64,000 nt of DNA, taken from the NCBI GenBank assembly GCA_948470475.1, contig OX419338.1, positions 26,912,006 to 26,976,005 of the forward strand, given 5' to 3'. Within the stretch, counting starts at the first letter, position 1. The number at the start of each line of letters is the position of its first letter. Under the pieces are notes generated by a model that had not been told where the DNA came from, ran no database searches, and saw nothing but the letters and a program-made list of their open reading frames with translations. The position numbers were made by a program, and so were the translations under genes. Shown here in pieces: positions 22,701-32,010 of the stretch. The DNA comes from Galaxea fascicularis (lineage: Eukaryota; Cnidaria; Anthozoa; Scleractinia; Euphylliidae).

Positions 22701-22983
22701 GAGTGCTGCTGAGGTGTTACTCCTTGATGCAATGAGCAGCGAGGAAAGCTCATATGAAGATGGAGAGGGGGAGCAAAAATTGGTTGGGTACTCAGTGAAG
22801 AGACTGAGTTGGGAGAGTAGGTTACTTCGAAAAACAAAGAAAAAACTTGATAAGGCCTACAACAATTCCCTCACAAAGAGGGCAAAAGACAGAATCCTTC
22901 CTAGAAATGTTGCAGAGGAATTTTCTCAACGTCAACCACCTGCTGAAGGTCTTCCAGAGTGGGCTGTTGATGTTGAGTCTTAA
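19785..22983 (+). CDS. Five-exon accessory gene of the CACTA-like element
   Basis: Exons 19,785-20,078, 21,315-21,385, 21,724-21,830, 22,342-22,451 and 22,639-22,983 join with matching phases (0, 2, 1, 0) and GT...AG borders, giving 308 residues. The N terminus is Gly-rich and then forms a short coiled coil (about residues 20-65, [19 protein letters not shown]). The basic stretch HRRRSRR follows, then a central helical domain with the CPWSRN motif, and a C-terminal basic/acidic region rich in Lys, Arg and Glu ending [17 protein letters not shown] is at 19,631. Position and architecture recall the second, DNA-binding protein of plant En/Spm (TnpA-like role), which is inference; I recognise no named domain. 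The frame is fully intact, unlike the transposase. Confidence 0.72.
20444..20697. mobile_element. 254-bp MITE nested in intron 1, TAA duplication
   Basis: The ends are near-perfect inverted repeats of about 50 bp (left TGCACCTATCAATGTTTAGA, right its complement), with G-run and C-run segments inside. TAA flanks both sides (20,441-20,443 and 20,698-20,700), the 3-bp TWA-type duplication of PIF/Harbinger elements. It has no coding capacity. Confidence 0.85.
22054..22098. repeat. Perfect 18-bp hairpin in intron 3
   Basis: Arms GACAGGAATGTCTTGTTA (22,054-22,071) and its exact complement (22,081-22,098) enclose a 9-base loop. It sits in the 21,831-22,341 intron of the accessory gene. It could be a MITE remnant or a small-RNA precursor. 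Confidence 0.6.
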
Positions 22984-23227
22984 ATGAAGTGCTACAATGA
23001 TTAAAATGTCTATTACCTTTTTTCACCTGAATTTACATTTTTTTTATTAATTTAAAACTTAAACTGGAATTTTCTTATTGAATGGTGTGCCAGCTATTAT
23101 ATCAAATTCTCAGGGACCTGGATGGAGGAGAAAATGTTATCATGGTCATAAGGTGCTTTTTTTCTACCTAGGCAACTAGCTGTATTCAAATAGTACAGTG
23201 TGCATGTCATCATACCCGGGCTGCTCG

Positions 23228-23269
<42 letters not shown>

Positions 23270-24359
23270 AATAGGTTTTGATATCTCTTAACCAACGGTT
23301 AGCGATAACCAGGCTTTGAGCAACAATCAAATTCTCCTCAATCAAATTCTCTGAAACTGAGTAATGGCAGACTATATACTTTGCTGGAAATAAAAGATGA
23401 AAGTGCCAGTTGGTTCTAATTTTTTAAAAAAAACAACAACAACACTAAAAAGTGTTCAGTTTTGTTGGCCTGGAGTTCACTCTCTGAGCTGAAGAACAAT
23501 GAAAAAGCTGTTTGAATGATTCCCAGCTACAGGTCTGTGGCCATCATATTTTAAAGTGCTACAAACCACATAATATTGGATTAGACATTTGGAGATTTTC
23601 TCTTTTCTGTATGACAGTTCGGAGGGCTGTTACTGTACAGAAAGTGAGTTGATACAGGCATGATACATCAAAAGGTCAAGGTGAATCATTTAGCCCAGCC
23701 ACTTTGTTTCATTTCAAAGTCCCTTCTCTAAGAGGATTTTTTTTGTGTATTATTAGGATTAATATAATTGACATGGAAGGCATAGGTTTAGAAACAAATT
23801 ATTTTAATAAACAGAATCTTCAGTTTGTATAGGTAATCAAATAATTTCGAGTGCAATTTTGAGTAAATAAGCACATGTAAATTTTCAAAGACTACAAAAA
23901 AATTGCACAAGCGCGTAGGGCGAGTGTAGTTTGTAGTGGTAATGAAAATGGAATTAGTGTAATGTATACTTGTTGTCTTTAACTGCATATTTGTAGTCGA
24001 ATGTTAATAATATGTATTGCAAACCTTAGATTCATGTGCTATGTAGTTTCAGTTTTCTCAGTCTAATGCTTGAGAGTATTTAAATATTCTGTTGAAAGTG
24101 AGTTGAAACTGTAGTTTTGCAAACCCATGTTAAACTGTGTTGCATGTGCAACAAAATGAAGGAAAATAAAATTTCTTTTCTTTCAAAAGTAACTCTTGTA
24201 CTTTTGATGTGTTGGTTTAGCTACATTTCCAGTCTTGTGCTAGACTTGATAAGTGCCCCTGGAGTTCCAAAGGAATGAATGGAGAAAGCAAAACAAAATG
24301 TATAACATTCAAATGGAGAAGCTTGAATCAGAGCTTGGTTTGTAATCATTTATTTGGGT
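22984..24359. other. Gene-free 3' region of the transposon
   Basis: AT-rich sequence downstream of the accessory gene. It contains the MITE-like unit at about 23,217-23,325. No supportable coding region is seen on either strand. Confidence 0.5.
23217..23325. mobile_element. Short MITE-like inverted-repeat unit
   Basis: The left arm GGGCTGCTCGAAGCATGGTT and the right arm, complement of CCAGGCTTTGAGCAAC, form imperfect terminal inverted repeats of about 28 bp around a short centre. Both arms also contain the internal TTAGCG(C/A)TAACC palindrome. The target duplication is not clear. Confidence 0.5.
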
Positions 24360-24833
24360 TTCTTGAATTAAAGCATAAGATGAGCTAAAGCGGTCTTTTT
24401 ACCATTGCCAAACATTTGCAATGAATTTTGGGAAAATTAAAGGCGACATTTAAGGTGATCTCAAGACTTAAAGATAAGATTAAAGGTTAATTAAAAGTAG
24501 CCTCAAGCACATTTAGGTGAGAATTTGGGGAAAACTAAAGGTGACTTTAAGGTAATCCTAAGAATTTGGGGAAAATTAAAGGTTAAGTAAAGGTCACCTT
24601 AAGCAGATTTAATTGACAATACTAAAGTCTATTAAATGAAGCTTTAGTCATCTTTAATTGGCACTGAAAGTTGTTATGAAATGGTTCATAAAGAAAGTTT
24701 AATCAATCCACTAAATTACACTTAAAGGTTCATTTCAGGTCCTTCATGCGAAAATTAAAGCTCAACTAAATACGTCAATAGTTAACCTTTAGGTTAACTT
24801 TAAGCTCGATTAATTTTGTTATTTCATCCTGTG
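24360..24833. repeat. Right subterminal repeat region of the transposon
   Basis: There are dense AATTAAAGG, ACTAAAGGTGA and TTTAAGGT motifs, including two near-copies of GAATTTGGGGAAAA(C/T)TAAAGGT at about 24,511 and 24,565. It mirrors the left end and finishes at the inverted-repeat terminus at 24,833. Confidence 0.65.
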
Positions 24834-26427
24834 TTAGGTGCAACCCGTGAAAATTGCGACGGCGATCCACCAGTGTCGGGTAAGCATCGGCGAGCGATTG
24901 TAATGCCGTGCTCATCTGCTTGTTGGGATTCCGCACCCCGTCTTCGATCAACTTTCCGATCAATCCGGAAAACGAACCGCGATAGAGTTCGCTGACCTTG
25001 CTCCCAGGTTGAAGTACTTCCGCCAACTTGTCCAAAAGTGTACGCATGTCTGTGAAGAGTGGGTATTTGCGAGCAACGTCTTCGATGGCACCTTGACGAT
25101 AAGCCACTGCGCTTTTCACGTCGGCGATCTCTCCTCCCCGCTCTCGGGCGGTGACAGCACTGTACGCTTCAAGTTGGAGTCTCATGTCGTCCATCTTGTC
25201 GAGCGATGCTTGGTCGATGTAGTCTTTTATCCGCTGTGTGCCCTTGTCGATTCGTTCCCTGGGAAACACCATAGTGTATAGCGGAGTATCAAAAGGTAAC
25301 CGCATGTGCTCCTCGAGAACCCTCCAGCCAATGCCACCTGTCAAATCAAAACAAAATCGAATCCCGTTACCGGACCCCACACGAAACACGTGCTCCCAGT
25401 GGTATCTCTTAACGGCATTTTGCACGCAGTCCAAAAGCACGGGAGTTTGAACAGCGAGCGCCGGTGCTTCCGTGTGTTGTCTTATCGTTCGAATCAAGTC
25501 CGCCTGATTACTCGAAAGGATGTCCCGAATCTGGGAATCATCCAGTCCAATATCCCGGCCATTGAGAGCGAACAAGTCTCGCATCTCCCGGTACGACTGG
25601 GTCATGCGAAATGAACGTTCAAAGAGAAAAGGCCCCGAGAGTAAGGTGGTGAGTCCAATGGCGAACTCGGTCAGCGACTCGTCGGGCAGTAGATGCGACA
25701 TGGTCTGGCGCAATTGATCGTAACGACCTCGCTCTTGCGGCTGGCTACTCGAACCACCCCCTTCGTCATCGGAATCTTCGGTGTCCGCTTGGGCGAGCGA
25801 CACTCTGTGATAAGCCATCAAAACGTTGCGCAATTCGCTCAAGGTTTTGAAGGATCCAAATACTCCGGCAACATTTTGGCCTTTGGTGCCCGTACCGGGC
25901 ATCGATATTCCGACTCCTTTAATCACGTTAAACGTCGCTGCCTCGGTCTTGAGAACGTCCAGGCACAATGGGCTAACAAAGAGACGCCTGGCATCGAGGT
26001 AATTGGCATTGATCATTAGAGCCAACGTCAAACACGTGGGGAGGAGCTCTTCGAAAACTTGCCGATCGAACCCAAAGTACAACATGTGTCCGACCACGAT
26101 CTCTTTGCGCACGAGCAAATTGCCTGGTACGAGTCGCTCCTTTTGTTGCACGAACAAGCAACACTTTTTATCGGCATGATAAAAGATACGGTTGAGTAGG
26201 TACAAAAGAGAATACAGTTCCAAGATTGTCCTGTCGGTCGTATCTGGAGAGATCCAGTGGGTGTAATTGGTGTCGCGGGCGTTCACGTCCAGTACGAGAA
26301 ATCGCAAATCGTCCTCAAGCTCGATAGGTTTTGTCAGGGGGCTCGGCGGAACGAGATTGGCACAGTTGATCGGAGATTTGTCGCCAAAGAAGCTAGTGGC
26401 TTTGACACTGCGTGACTTTCTATTCAT
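24834..26427 (-). pseudogene. SF3 helicase gene, 5' half, probable primase-like region
   Basis: About 531 residues run from the ATG at 26,427 to the transposon border; reading on, the frame takes about 20 codons from the transposon and stops at 24,775. No ATPase motif lies here; those are in the other half (9,223-12,080). A hydrophobic strand ending in Asp (RFCFDLTGG, near 25,330) and an early LVLDVNARD could be acidic strands of a primase (AEP-like) fold, as in D5-type proteins, but this is weak. Removing the transposon and one TTA copy leaves both halves in one frame, 1,483 codons including the stop. The gene diverges from the polymerase with 45 bases between starts, so they may share a promoter. 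Confidence 0.72.
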
Positions 26428-26472
26428 CGTACTGGCAACAGTGTGACTCGATCCGTTTCTCTAGAAAGCATT

Positions 26473-29400
26473 ATGAGTACGTCGAAGATTTCGTTCTTAA
26501 ACGACGATTTGGGGGGTCGCGTGTGCCTCCAGTGCCTCACACCCGATGCCGATTACGTGGCCACGTTGTATGCGTATTCTGCCTACACCAAGCGGGATCC
26601 CGTTAGAGGCGACGCATTGTTCCTCGCTGCACAGACGCACGATTGCCGAACGGAGGTGGTAGAGTTCTGCAGAGTACCGTATCGCTTGTTCCTGACCCCT
26701 GAAGACTTTGGAACCATCACACTACAGGGCGAAATGCAGCATGCCGAATTTCGCCGCTGCATTCGGACTCTGGATTCTTTGTGCCACCAGCAACGAGAGT
26801 TGATCGAAGTGCGCTTTTACTCCCGTTTCAGTTATGTGAACGCTTTCAACCTCCTGCAAAATGCAAGACTGCCAGTGGCCATAGACGGAGCTCACGATGC
26901 CTTGCACGGCCTCGATGCAGTCTTAAACCTCGGCATCCCTGGCGCGTGTACGACCTTGAGATTCAAGAGTACGGCTGGCGTGCACGTCACCGATTCTCAC
27001 TGGCGCATCAACGCACCTGCAGACGTCTGCGTTCACGACCTTATGCCCCGCTTGCCTGTTCTGCCGAGAGTGATTGCCATTGCGTGGAATGCCGATGGAA
27101 CGATGAATATTGGTCGTGACGAACAGGAAGAGAGCTACGAAGTTGCCAAGGCGAGAGACGTCGCGGCCATGGTTGAGGAGTTTCGTCCAACAGTGGTGTT
27201 GGTCCGCGACAAAGAGAAGACGTTGCTCCGATTGCACCAAAGTGCTCCTGCGATCTTTTTTGCTCTCCTCTCCTTGTTACCTTGTTGTCCACCGTTGCCT
27301 CCTGTAGGCAAACGACCTTATCTTCCAGGACTCGGAGTCTTGGCCATCGACGTGGCAACCGAACTCGGACTGACTATGGACGCACCGATGAATTTGTGGT
27401 TCGATGGTTATCGTTCTAGTGAATGGTTGAAGGATTGCTGGAATAGGGCAGTTGCTTCGAGGACCGGGATGCACGACTATTTTGGTGCCTATGAGGCGTT
27501 CACGGCGGCCATGGTGCTTCGTTACGCGTTGACTCGGACTGTCTGCGAGTTGGCAGCAGAAGCCCGCGCCAATTACACGGGCGGTCTGACGATTCCCCCT
27601 CGACCATCGCTTGAGTTGGAAGGACCCGTGGCAGTGTTTGATTTCGTGAGTATGTACCCTTCCATTGCTTGTATCATCAATGCCGGAAAGGACACCTATG
27701 TCACGGAAGGAGGACATTGGGACCTCGGAGAAGGACTTGGTGGGTTTTTGACGGGTCGGCCCGGTAGTCTTGCAGCCGAGTTGAAAGAACGATTGGAAGA
27801 GCGGATGCGCATTGTAGATGACCCGGCCATGCAGGCGCGCGCAATGTTCTTAAAACAGACCATCAATGCCATGGTAGGCATGTCGGGACACAAGACCAAC
27901 CCGTATTCTGACAGGCGGGTAACAGGGTGCATCACTGCTACGGGCCGCCGCTTGTTGGAGGCGTGCCATCGCTTCGTTTCCGATATCACCCTGGCCGGTT
28001 ACACGGACTCTTTGTTTTTAAAACTGCCTCGCCCGTCCACGAACAAAGATCCATTGGATGCTTGGTTGTCGCAATCGCTCGTCGCCCAACACGAGGTTCG
28101 ATTCCAAAGCGTCATAAAGAACGAACTGGATGGCATGGCACGCACGTTTCGACGCGAAAACGGTGCTTCAGTGCGCTTCCAATGCAAGCAGATTGCGATG
28201 GCAGGATTATTTTCGGGTAAGGCACACGCTTATGCTGCCGCGTACTTGATGTTTGACAAAACGAAAGAAGGCGATTGCGATGCTCGAGTTGACGTCCAGG
28301 TGAAGGGCTCTCTAAAGTCCGCGTCGATGGAATGTTCTCGCGCCTTTAACGATGCGCTGATCCGCATCTCCGTAGTGGGAGAGTTTCTGATGAGCGAAGG
28401 CGGTGTCATGCGCTTGGGCGACATTCACGCCTTGACCTCGGCTGCCCCGGTGTGCGTCATGACGAGCGCGGGATGGAAGACGGCAGTGAAGGTGACGACG
28501 TGGAATGCACAAAGGGGGGCGGTAGAGGCGATCGTACGGTACGGCGACGATACCGAGAGCCGTCATTGTTTTTTGCCCCAGGCCAATGCAGAGGGCCTCG
28601 TGGAAGTCACGCATGTGGTTTGCACCGAAAGAACGGAGTCTTGCATCGATCGGCGTCGCCTGTCGGTCGTGGCGATGACAAAGATGTTCTGTCTGCAATT
28701 GTGTTACGGTCGCTTACCTCTCAGCCTATATTCCGCCGATAAGACCGGCAACGTGCTGGTAAAATTGGAGGATGGGTCATCCAGGGCCCTACCGCCATTT
28801 GAAGTAGCGCGAAACGGACAGCGCCTCGACTTGGAAGAGTACCGTCAACGGTGGATTAAGAGCTGTGTCGACAACTTGATCTGCCGCTCGTGTTGCCGCC
28901 AGTTGACAGATGCCGACGAGTGTCGCTGTCTACCGAGTCACGACGGCCAGGAACCAACATTGATTCACGAATCCTGTAGTACCGGAGACACCATTTCGCT
29001 AGAAAAGATTTCCGCTTCGTTTTTGTCTTCCAACTTCAAGTCTGCCTTGTCTGCTATCGTCGTGGCCGGAACGAGGAACGGATTGGAAGCTGTCAAAAAC
29101 CTGATCGACCTGCGCAAGACGATAGACGCCACGGTTTCCGGAGAACAACCTCCGACACAGACTTACGAAGAAGTGCTCGCCCAGTTAAAGGCAACGGTGA
29201 CGGACGGCGAATCGTCAAAAGACTACGCTTGTTCTCCGGAAGCATTTCTCTGCATTCCCGACGGCAGAGAGTGTTGGTTTCGCGTACCGTCCAAACCGAC
29301 GTCGAAGACCGTTCTGGATCTCGTGTACAAAGCGACGCGGATTATCGTTAGACATGGAAGGTATCGTGGTAGGGCTAGTGTCCTCGAGGCGGTGGCCACC

Positions 29401-29838
29401 TACCCCGCCCATCGCTTGCGCATTTCGCCTCCACCCGTCTTCGCTGCCGACAAGAAAGCCCCGAATTTGGAGTGGGAGAAAGTCGTGACAGAATTGGCAG
29501 AATCGGCTACTCGACCGAAACTGACGACCGCAGCATCGTTCCACTGTCAGACCTGTGCCACAGTGTATAATCTCGAGATTGGTGCATGTGGGCACTTGGC
29601 ATGCAAAGTTTGCTCAGTCGGTTGGAAGATCTGTCATGCTTGCAAAGTCGAATGGCGAGGTTTAAAGTTTGCCGGAACCCCGCAAATGAACTACCACCCT
29701 AAAGTCTTTCCGTTTGACGATTGGTACACGTACTTGCCAGCCACGGGGTGGTACGTGTACAGTGGCCCCGATGAATTGATCTACGATTCCTCTGCAAAGC
29801 ACATCATTTGCCTAGCTCGTGGTGAATTGCACTGTTGA
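26473..29838 (+). CDS. Family-B DNA polymerase with C-terminal RING-like finger
   Basis: 1,121 residues from the ATG at 26,473 (the longer reading starts at a GTG). Polymerase motif A is DFVSMYPSI (residues 390-398), motif B KQTINAMVG (461-469) and motif C GYTDS (509-513), where the usual first Asp of DTD is Tyr but the second is kept. A KAHAYA...VKGS region follows, as expected for the thumb side. I cannot find the DxE, NxxxD and YxxxD residues of the 3'-5' exonuclease in the N-terminal third. A Cys/His cluster lies at about 798-842 and a RING-like finger (C-x2-C ... CGHLAC-x2-C ... C-x2-C) at about 1,025-1,060. It should copy the viral genome. The RING could recruit ubiquitin machinery or bind DNA. 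Confidence 0.9.
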   Translation: MSTSKISFLNDDLGGRVCLQCLTPDADYVATLYAYSAYTKRDPVRGDALFLAAQTHDCRTEVVEFCRVPYRLFLTPEDFGTITLQGEMQHAEFRRCIRTLDSLCHQQRELIEVRFYSRFSYVNAFNLLQNARLPVAIDGAHDALHGLDAVLNLGIPGACTTLRFKSTAGVHVTDSHWRINAPADVCVHDLMPRLPVLPRVIAIAWNADGTMNIGRDEQEESYEVAKARDVAAMVEEFRPTVVLVRDKEKTLLRLHQSAPAIFFALLSLLPCCPPLPPVGKRPYLPGLGVLAIDVATELGLTMDAPMNLWFDGYRSSEWLKDCWNRAVASRTGMHDYFGAYEAFTAAMVLRYALTRTVCELAAEARANYTGGLTIPPRPSLELEGPVAVFDFVSMYPSIACIINAGKDTYVTEGGHWDLGEGLGGFLTGRPGSLAAELKERLEERMRIVDDPAMQARAMFLKQTINAMVGMSGHKTNPYSDRRVTGCITATGRRLLEACHRFVSDITLAGYTDSLFLKLPRPSTNKDPLDAWLSQSLVAQHEVRFQSVIKNELDGMARTFRRENGASVRFQCKQIAMAGLFSGKAHAYAAAYLMFDKTKEGDCDARVDVQVKGSLKSASMECSRAFNDALIRISVVGEFLMSEGGVMRLGDIHALTSAAPVCVMTSAGWKTAVKVTTWNAQRGAVEAIVRYGDDTESRHCFLPQANAEGLVEVTHVVCTERTESCIDRRRLSVVAMTKMFCLQLCYGRLPLSLYSADKTGNVLVKLEDGSSRALPPFEVARNGQRLDLEEYRQRWIKSCVDNLICRSCCRQLTDADECRCLPSHDGQEPTLIHESCSTGDTISLEKISASFLSSNFKSALSAIVVAGTRNGLEAVKNLIDLRKTIDATVSGEQPPTQTYEEVLAQLKATVTDGESSKDYACSPEAFLCIPDGRECWFRVPSKPTSKTVLDLVYKATRIIVRHGRYRGRASVLEAVATYPAHRLRISPPPVFAADKKAPNLEWEKVVTELAESATRPKLTTAASFHCQTCATVYNLEIGACGHLACKVCSVGWKICHACKVEWRGLKFAGTPQMNYHPKVFPFDDWYTYLPATGWYVYSGPDELIYDSSAKHIICLARGELHC

Positions 29839-30192
29839 AAAAAATGACGTTTTATCGTGCAAAAGACGATAAAATGCTGAAACTGTGCAGTTTGCAGTAA
29901 TTGTTTCTGTCATTCATTCAGTTTATTACCATTCATGCAAAACCTACCTATACATGACGAGCACTCACATTCGTCCCGCTATGAAGAGTGTTTGAAATTG
30001 GAAAAGGTACTCATTCTTTATACGTATGTATGCATACATACGTATGACAAGGTTTTTCAAGGTCGTGCAAGTAATCATGGGATGATATAGGCTGTCTACG
30101 AAAAGACCAATAGGAAACAATGGGCAAGCCCTTAAGATAATTATAAAAAGGCTGATCGTGAGTAATTTTTCATTTAACAGTTAGTTGCTACC
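29839..30192. promoter_or_regulatory. Upstream region of HUH-like gene with perfect palindrome
   Basis: AT-rich and unlike the GC-balanced viral genes to the left. It contains a 26-bp perfect palindrome at 30,020-30,045 and a TATAAAAA-type box at about 30,143, 50 bases before the ATG at 30,193. No gene is seen. Confidence 0.45.
30020..30045. repeat. 26-bp perfect palindrome
   Basis: ATACGTATGTATG is followed directly by its exact complement, with no loop. It lies 148 bases upstream of the HUH/Rep-like gene, where a Rep nicking site or replication hairpin might be expected. Confidence 0.85.
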
Positions 30193-30888
30193 ATGGCACA
30201 ATCGAAAAACATGATTGAAGGAGATCAATTTTCTGAAAACGCCTTTTATAAAGGTTTTCATTTTATAGTGCTTATGCCAAGATGGAGGAAGAATGAGAAA
30301 TCCGTTGAACAACAAATCATCGAGTATTTTCAAAGCCGAGCTGTCTATGGACCTTACCAAGTTATCATTTGTTTCCACCGTCCATCAGAAGAAACCATGA
30401 TATGTGAAGAATATTACCATCTACATGTCTTGGTAACTAACAATTATTTGACTCCATCTCGTATTTGTTCACGTATACCTGATCAGCGACCCTCCAGAAA
30501 ACGTCAATGTCCTTCAAAATCGCCTCCAGGTCAGTTTCTTCGTAAGCTAGTACGACGTTATAACAAGAACCTGACCGTTAAAGGCAGGATCATTGAGGAT
30601 CCGTGCGCTTTGATTAAATTTTTTTGTCACCCGGATCAAGTTCTACTTTGGTATTCTCCAGGAGTGGAAATCATGGTCAAGCAAACTTGCGAACGATTAT
30701 TACTCGAGGAAAGATTAAAGAACCCTTCTAAATTTATTGTAGATAACATTGAAATCAAGAATTCAGAAACTATCATTAAGAAACAATTACTCGGAGATGA
30801 TGTAAAACAGATCGTCATTCAGACACGCGATGGTCTGAATAAAGCATTGTTGCTGTCTTCAAACCCTGGCGCGTTTATTCCTTTGTAA
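30193..30888 (+). CDS. HUH/Rep-like initiator endonuclease domain protein
   Basis: 231 residues from an ATG in good context (ACCATGG). Beta-strand VIICFHRP, then EEYYHLHVLV, gives an HxH metal-binding motif with a preceding Glu, as in Rep/NS1-type HUH nucleases of parvoviruses and related replicons. Further on, IIEDPCALIKFF occupies the place of the nucleophile helix, but it has Phe where Tyr is expected; other Tyr residues (for example in LLWYSPG) are close. There is no helicase domain, so it is much shorter than a full NS1/Rep. Codon use is AT-rich compared with neighbouring viral genes, which suggests separate origin. AATAAA follows at about 30,950. A defective or regulatory Rep is possible. 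Confidence 0.5.
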   Translation: MAQSKNMIEGDQFSENAFYKGFHFIVLMPRWRKNEKSVEQQIIEYFQSRAVYGPYQVIICFHRPSEETMICEEYYHLHVLVTNNYLTPSRICSRIPDQRPSRKRQCPSKSPPGQFLRKLVRRYNKNLTVKGRIIEDPCALIKFFCHPDQVLLWYSPGVEIMVKQTCERLLLEERLKNPSKFIVDNIEIKNSETIIKKQLLGDDVKQIVIQTRDGLNKALLLSSNPGAFIPL

Positions 30889-31417
30889 TTGAAGAAGGTA
30901 TTGACAAACCTTGTGTATATCAAAATGTCACACCATACATTTTAAACCAATAATAAAAGACTTCATATAAAGCGTCTTGTAATCTCTTGACTCTCATTTA
31001 AGAAATAGCTAATAGCTGATCATAAGTTTTGTTAATAAGAATTTTTAAGCATGCGTATGAGCATGTAAGACATATATTTTATCCCACATAGTCAGACTTT
31101 GCGTTTTTTAACGAATATATAACTTTGGCCGAAATATGATTACGAGTAAGGGGGAGAGACAATACGGGGACTGTGTTCCTTAGGATTTATATCCTTGAAG
31201 GATTAGTAGAAGGGTTACAAACCCTCATAAAAATAGTCATAAATTTGATGGGTCTCACTTTCCTCGTCTCTCCTCCGCCTTCTTTTCTACGTAGATAAAA
31301 AGAACTCTGAAGAGACCTATGCGTGATTATTTACCATTTAAGTCTTGTAACACTTTTTTTCTTGAATAAAGCTTTAGAAGCGTATGCCAGGCACAACCGT
31401 TCAGAGTGTCACATATA

Positions 31418-31506
<89 letters not shown>

Positions 31507-32010
31507 TATATATATATATGTATATGTATATTCTTATAGTTAAATGCTTTATTCCAGACCCGACATGTTTCGGCTTACAGCTTCCCTAGTGGTCTACACT
31601 TCTGCAAGTTTTGCAGGTGAGGACACCACCTTGGAATGGCTAGCAGTGCAGGCGTTTTAAACACGGACAACTTTGAAGCTATAAAGTAGACCATGCTTGC
31701 CTGTTATGGCTTTATGGCCTTAATTAATCTAGCACAGATGTCATAGTCACGATGGCACGACCTTTGGTCATTGATTATCGAATTATCTTTAGCGATTCAC
31801 CCTCTCCTTAAAGACACGACGTCCCCAACTATTCTTACCACATTCTTTACCACAGTGCGTTGGTTATAATTGAAAATATATCGAGTGATTATATCAAACG
31901 ACCTCGAAAACTTTGGTGAAACCAAAGATCACTGTTTTTTTAGTTTTGTTTTCGCAACAAACACGAGAGAAAAAAAAAACAACAACAACAAAGAGTTTGG
32001 TTTTGATCTT
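30889..32010. other. AT-rich non-coding island with (AT)n tract
   Basis: This spans the 3' flank of the HUH-like gene. Around 31,150-31,275 a segment is bounded by GGGAGAGAC and GTCTCTCC (inverted). A long (AT)n run covers 31,421-31,530. After 31,555 the sequence looks like repeat-derived host DNA. No supportable gene is found. The viral glycoprotein gene resumes on the minus strand at 32,011. Confidence 0.5.
31421..31530. repeat. (AT)n simple repeat
   Basis: About 75 bases of uninterrupted AT dinucleotides, then degenerate TATATACATATA to about 31,530. Confidence 0.95.

Larger units (their letters stand above)
12081..24833. mobile_element. CACTA/EnSpm-like DNA transposon, 12,753 bp
   Basis: The left end reads CACAGGACGAACT (12,081) and the right end, on the minus strand from 24,833, reads CACAGGATGAAAT: 11 of 13 bases match as terminal inverted repeats. 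The 3-bp TTA at 12,078-12,080 is repeated at 24,834-24,836 as the target-site duplication, the size expected for CACTA elements. Both ends carry dense TTAAAG/CTTTAA subterminal repeats, and the element encodes a Tnp2-family transposase (hallmark DPMHNLFLG). The termini begin CACAG rather than the usual CACTA/CACTG. It is inserted in the viral SF3 helicase gene. Confidence 0.88.

Noticed and set aside
24775..24833. Natural C terminus of a separate 550-residue protein
   Set aside because: The last 20 or so codons are transposon end sequence; the gene continues beyond the element at 12,080.
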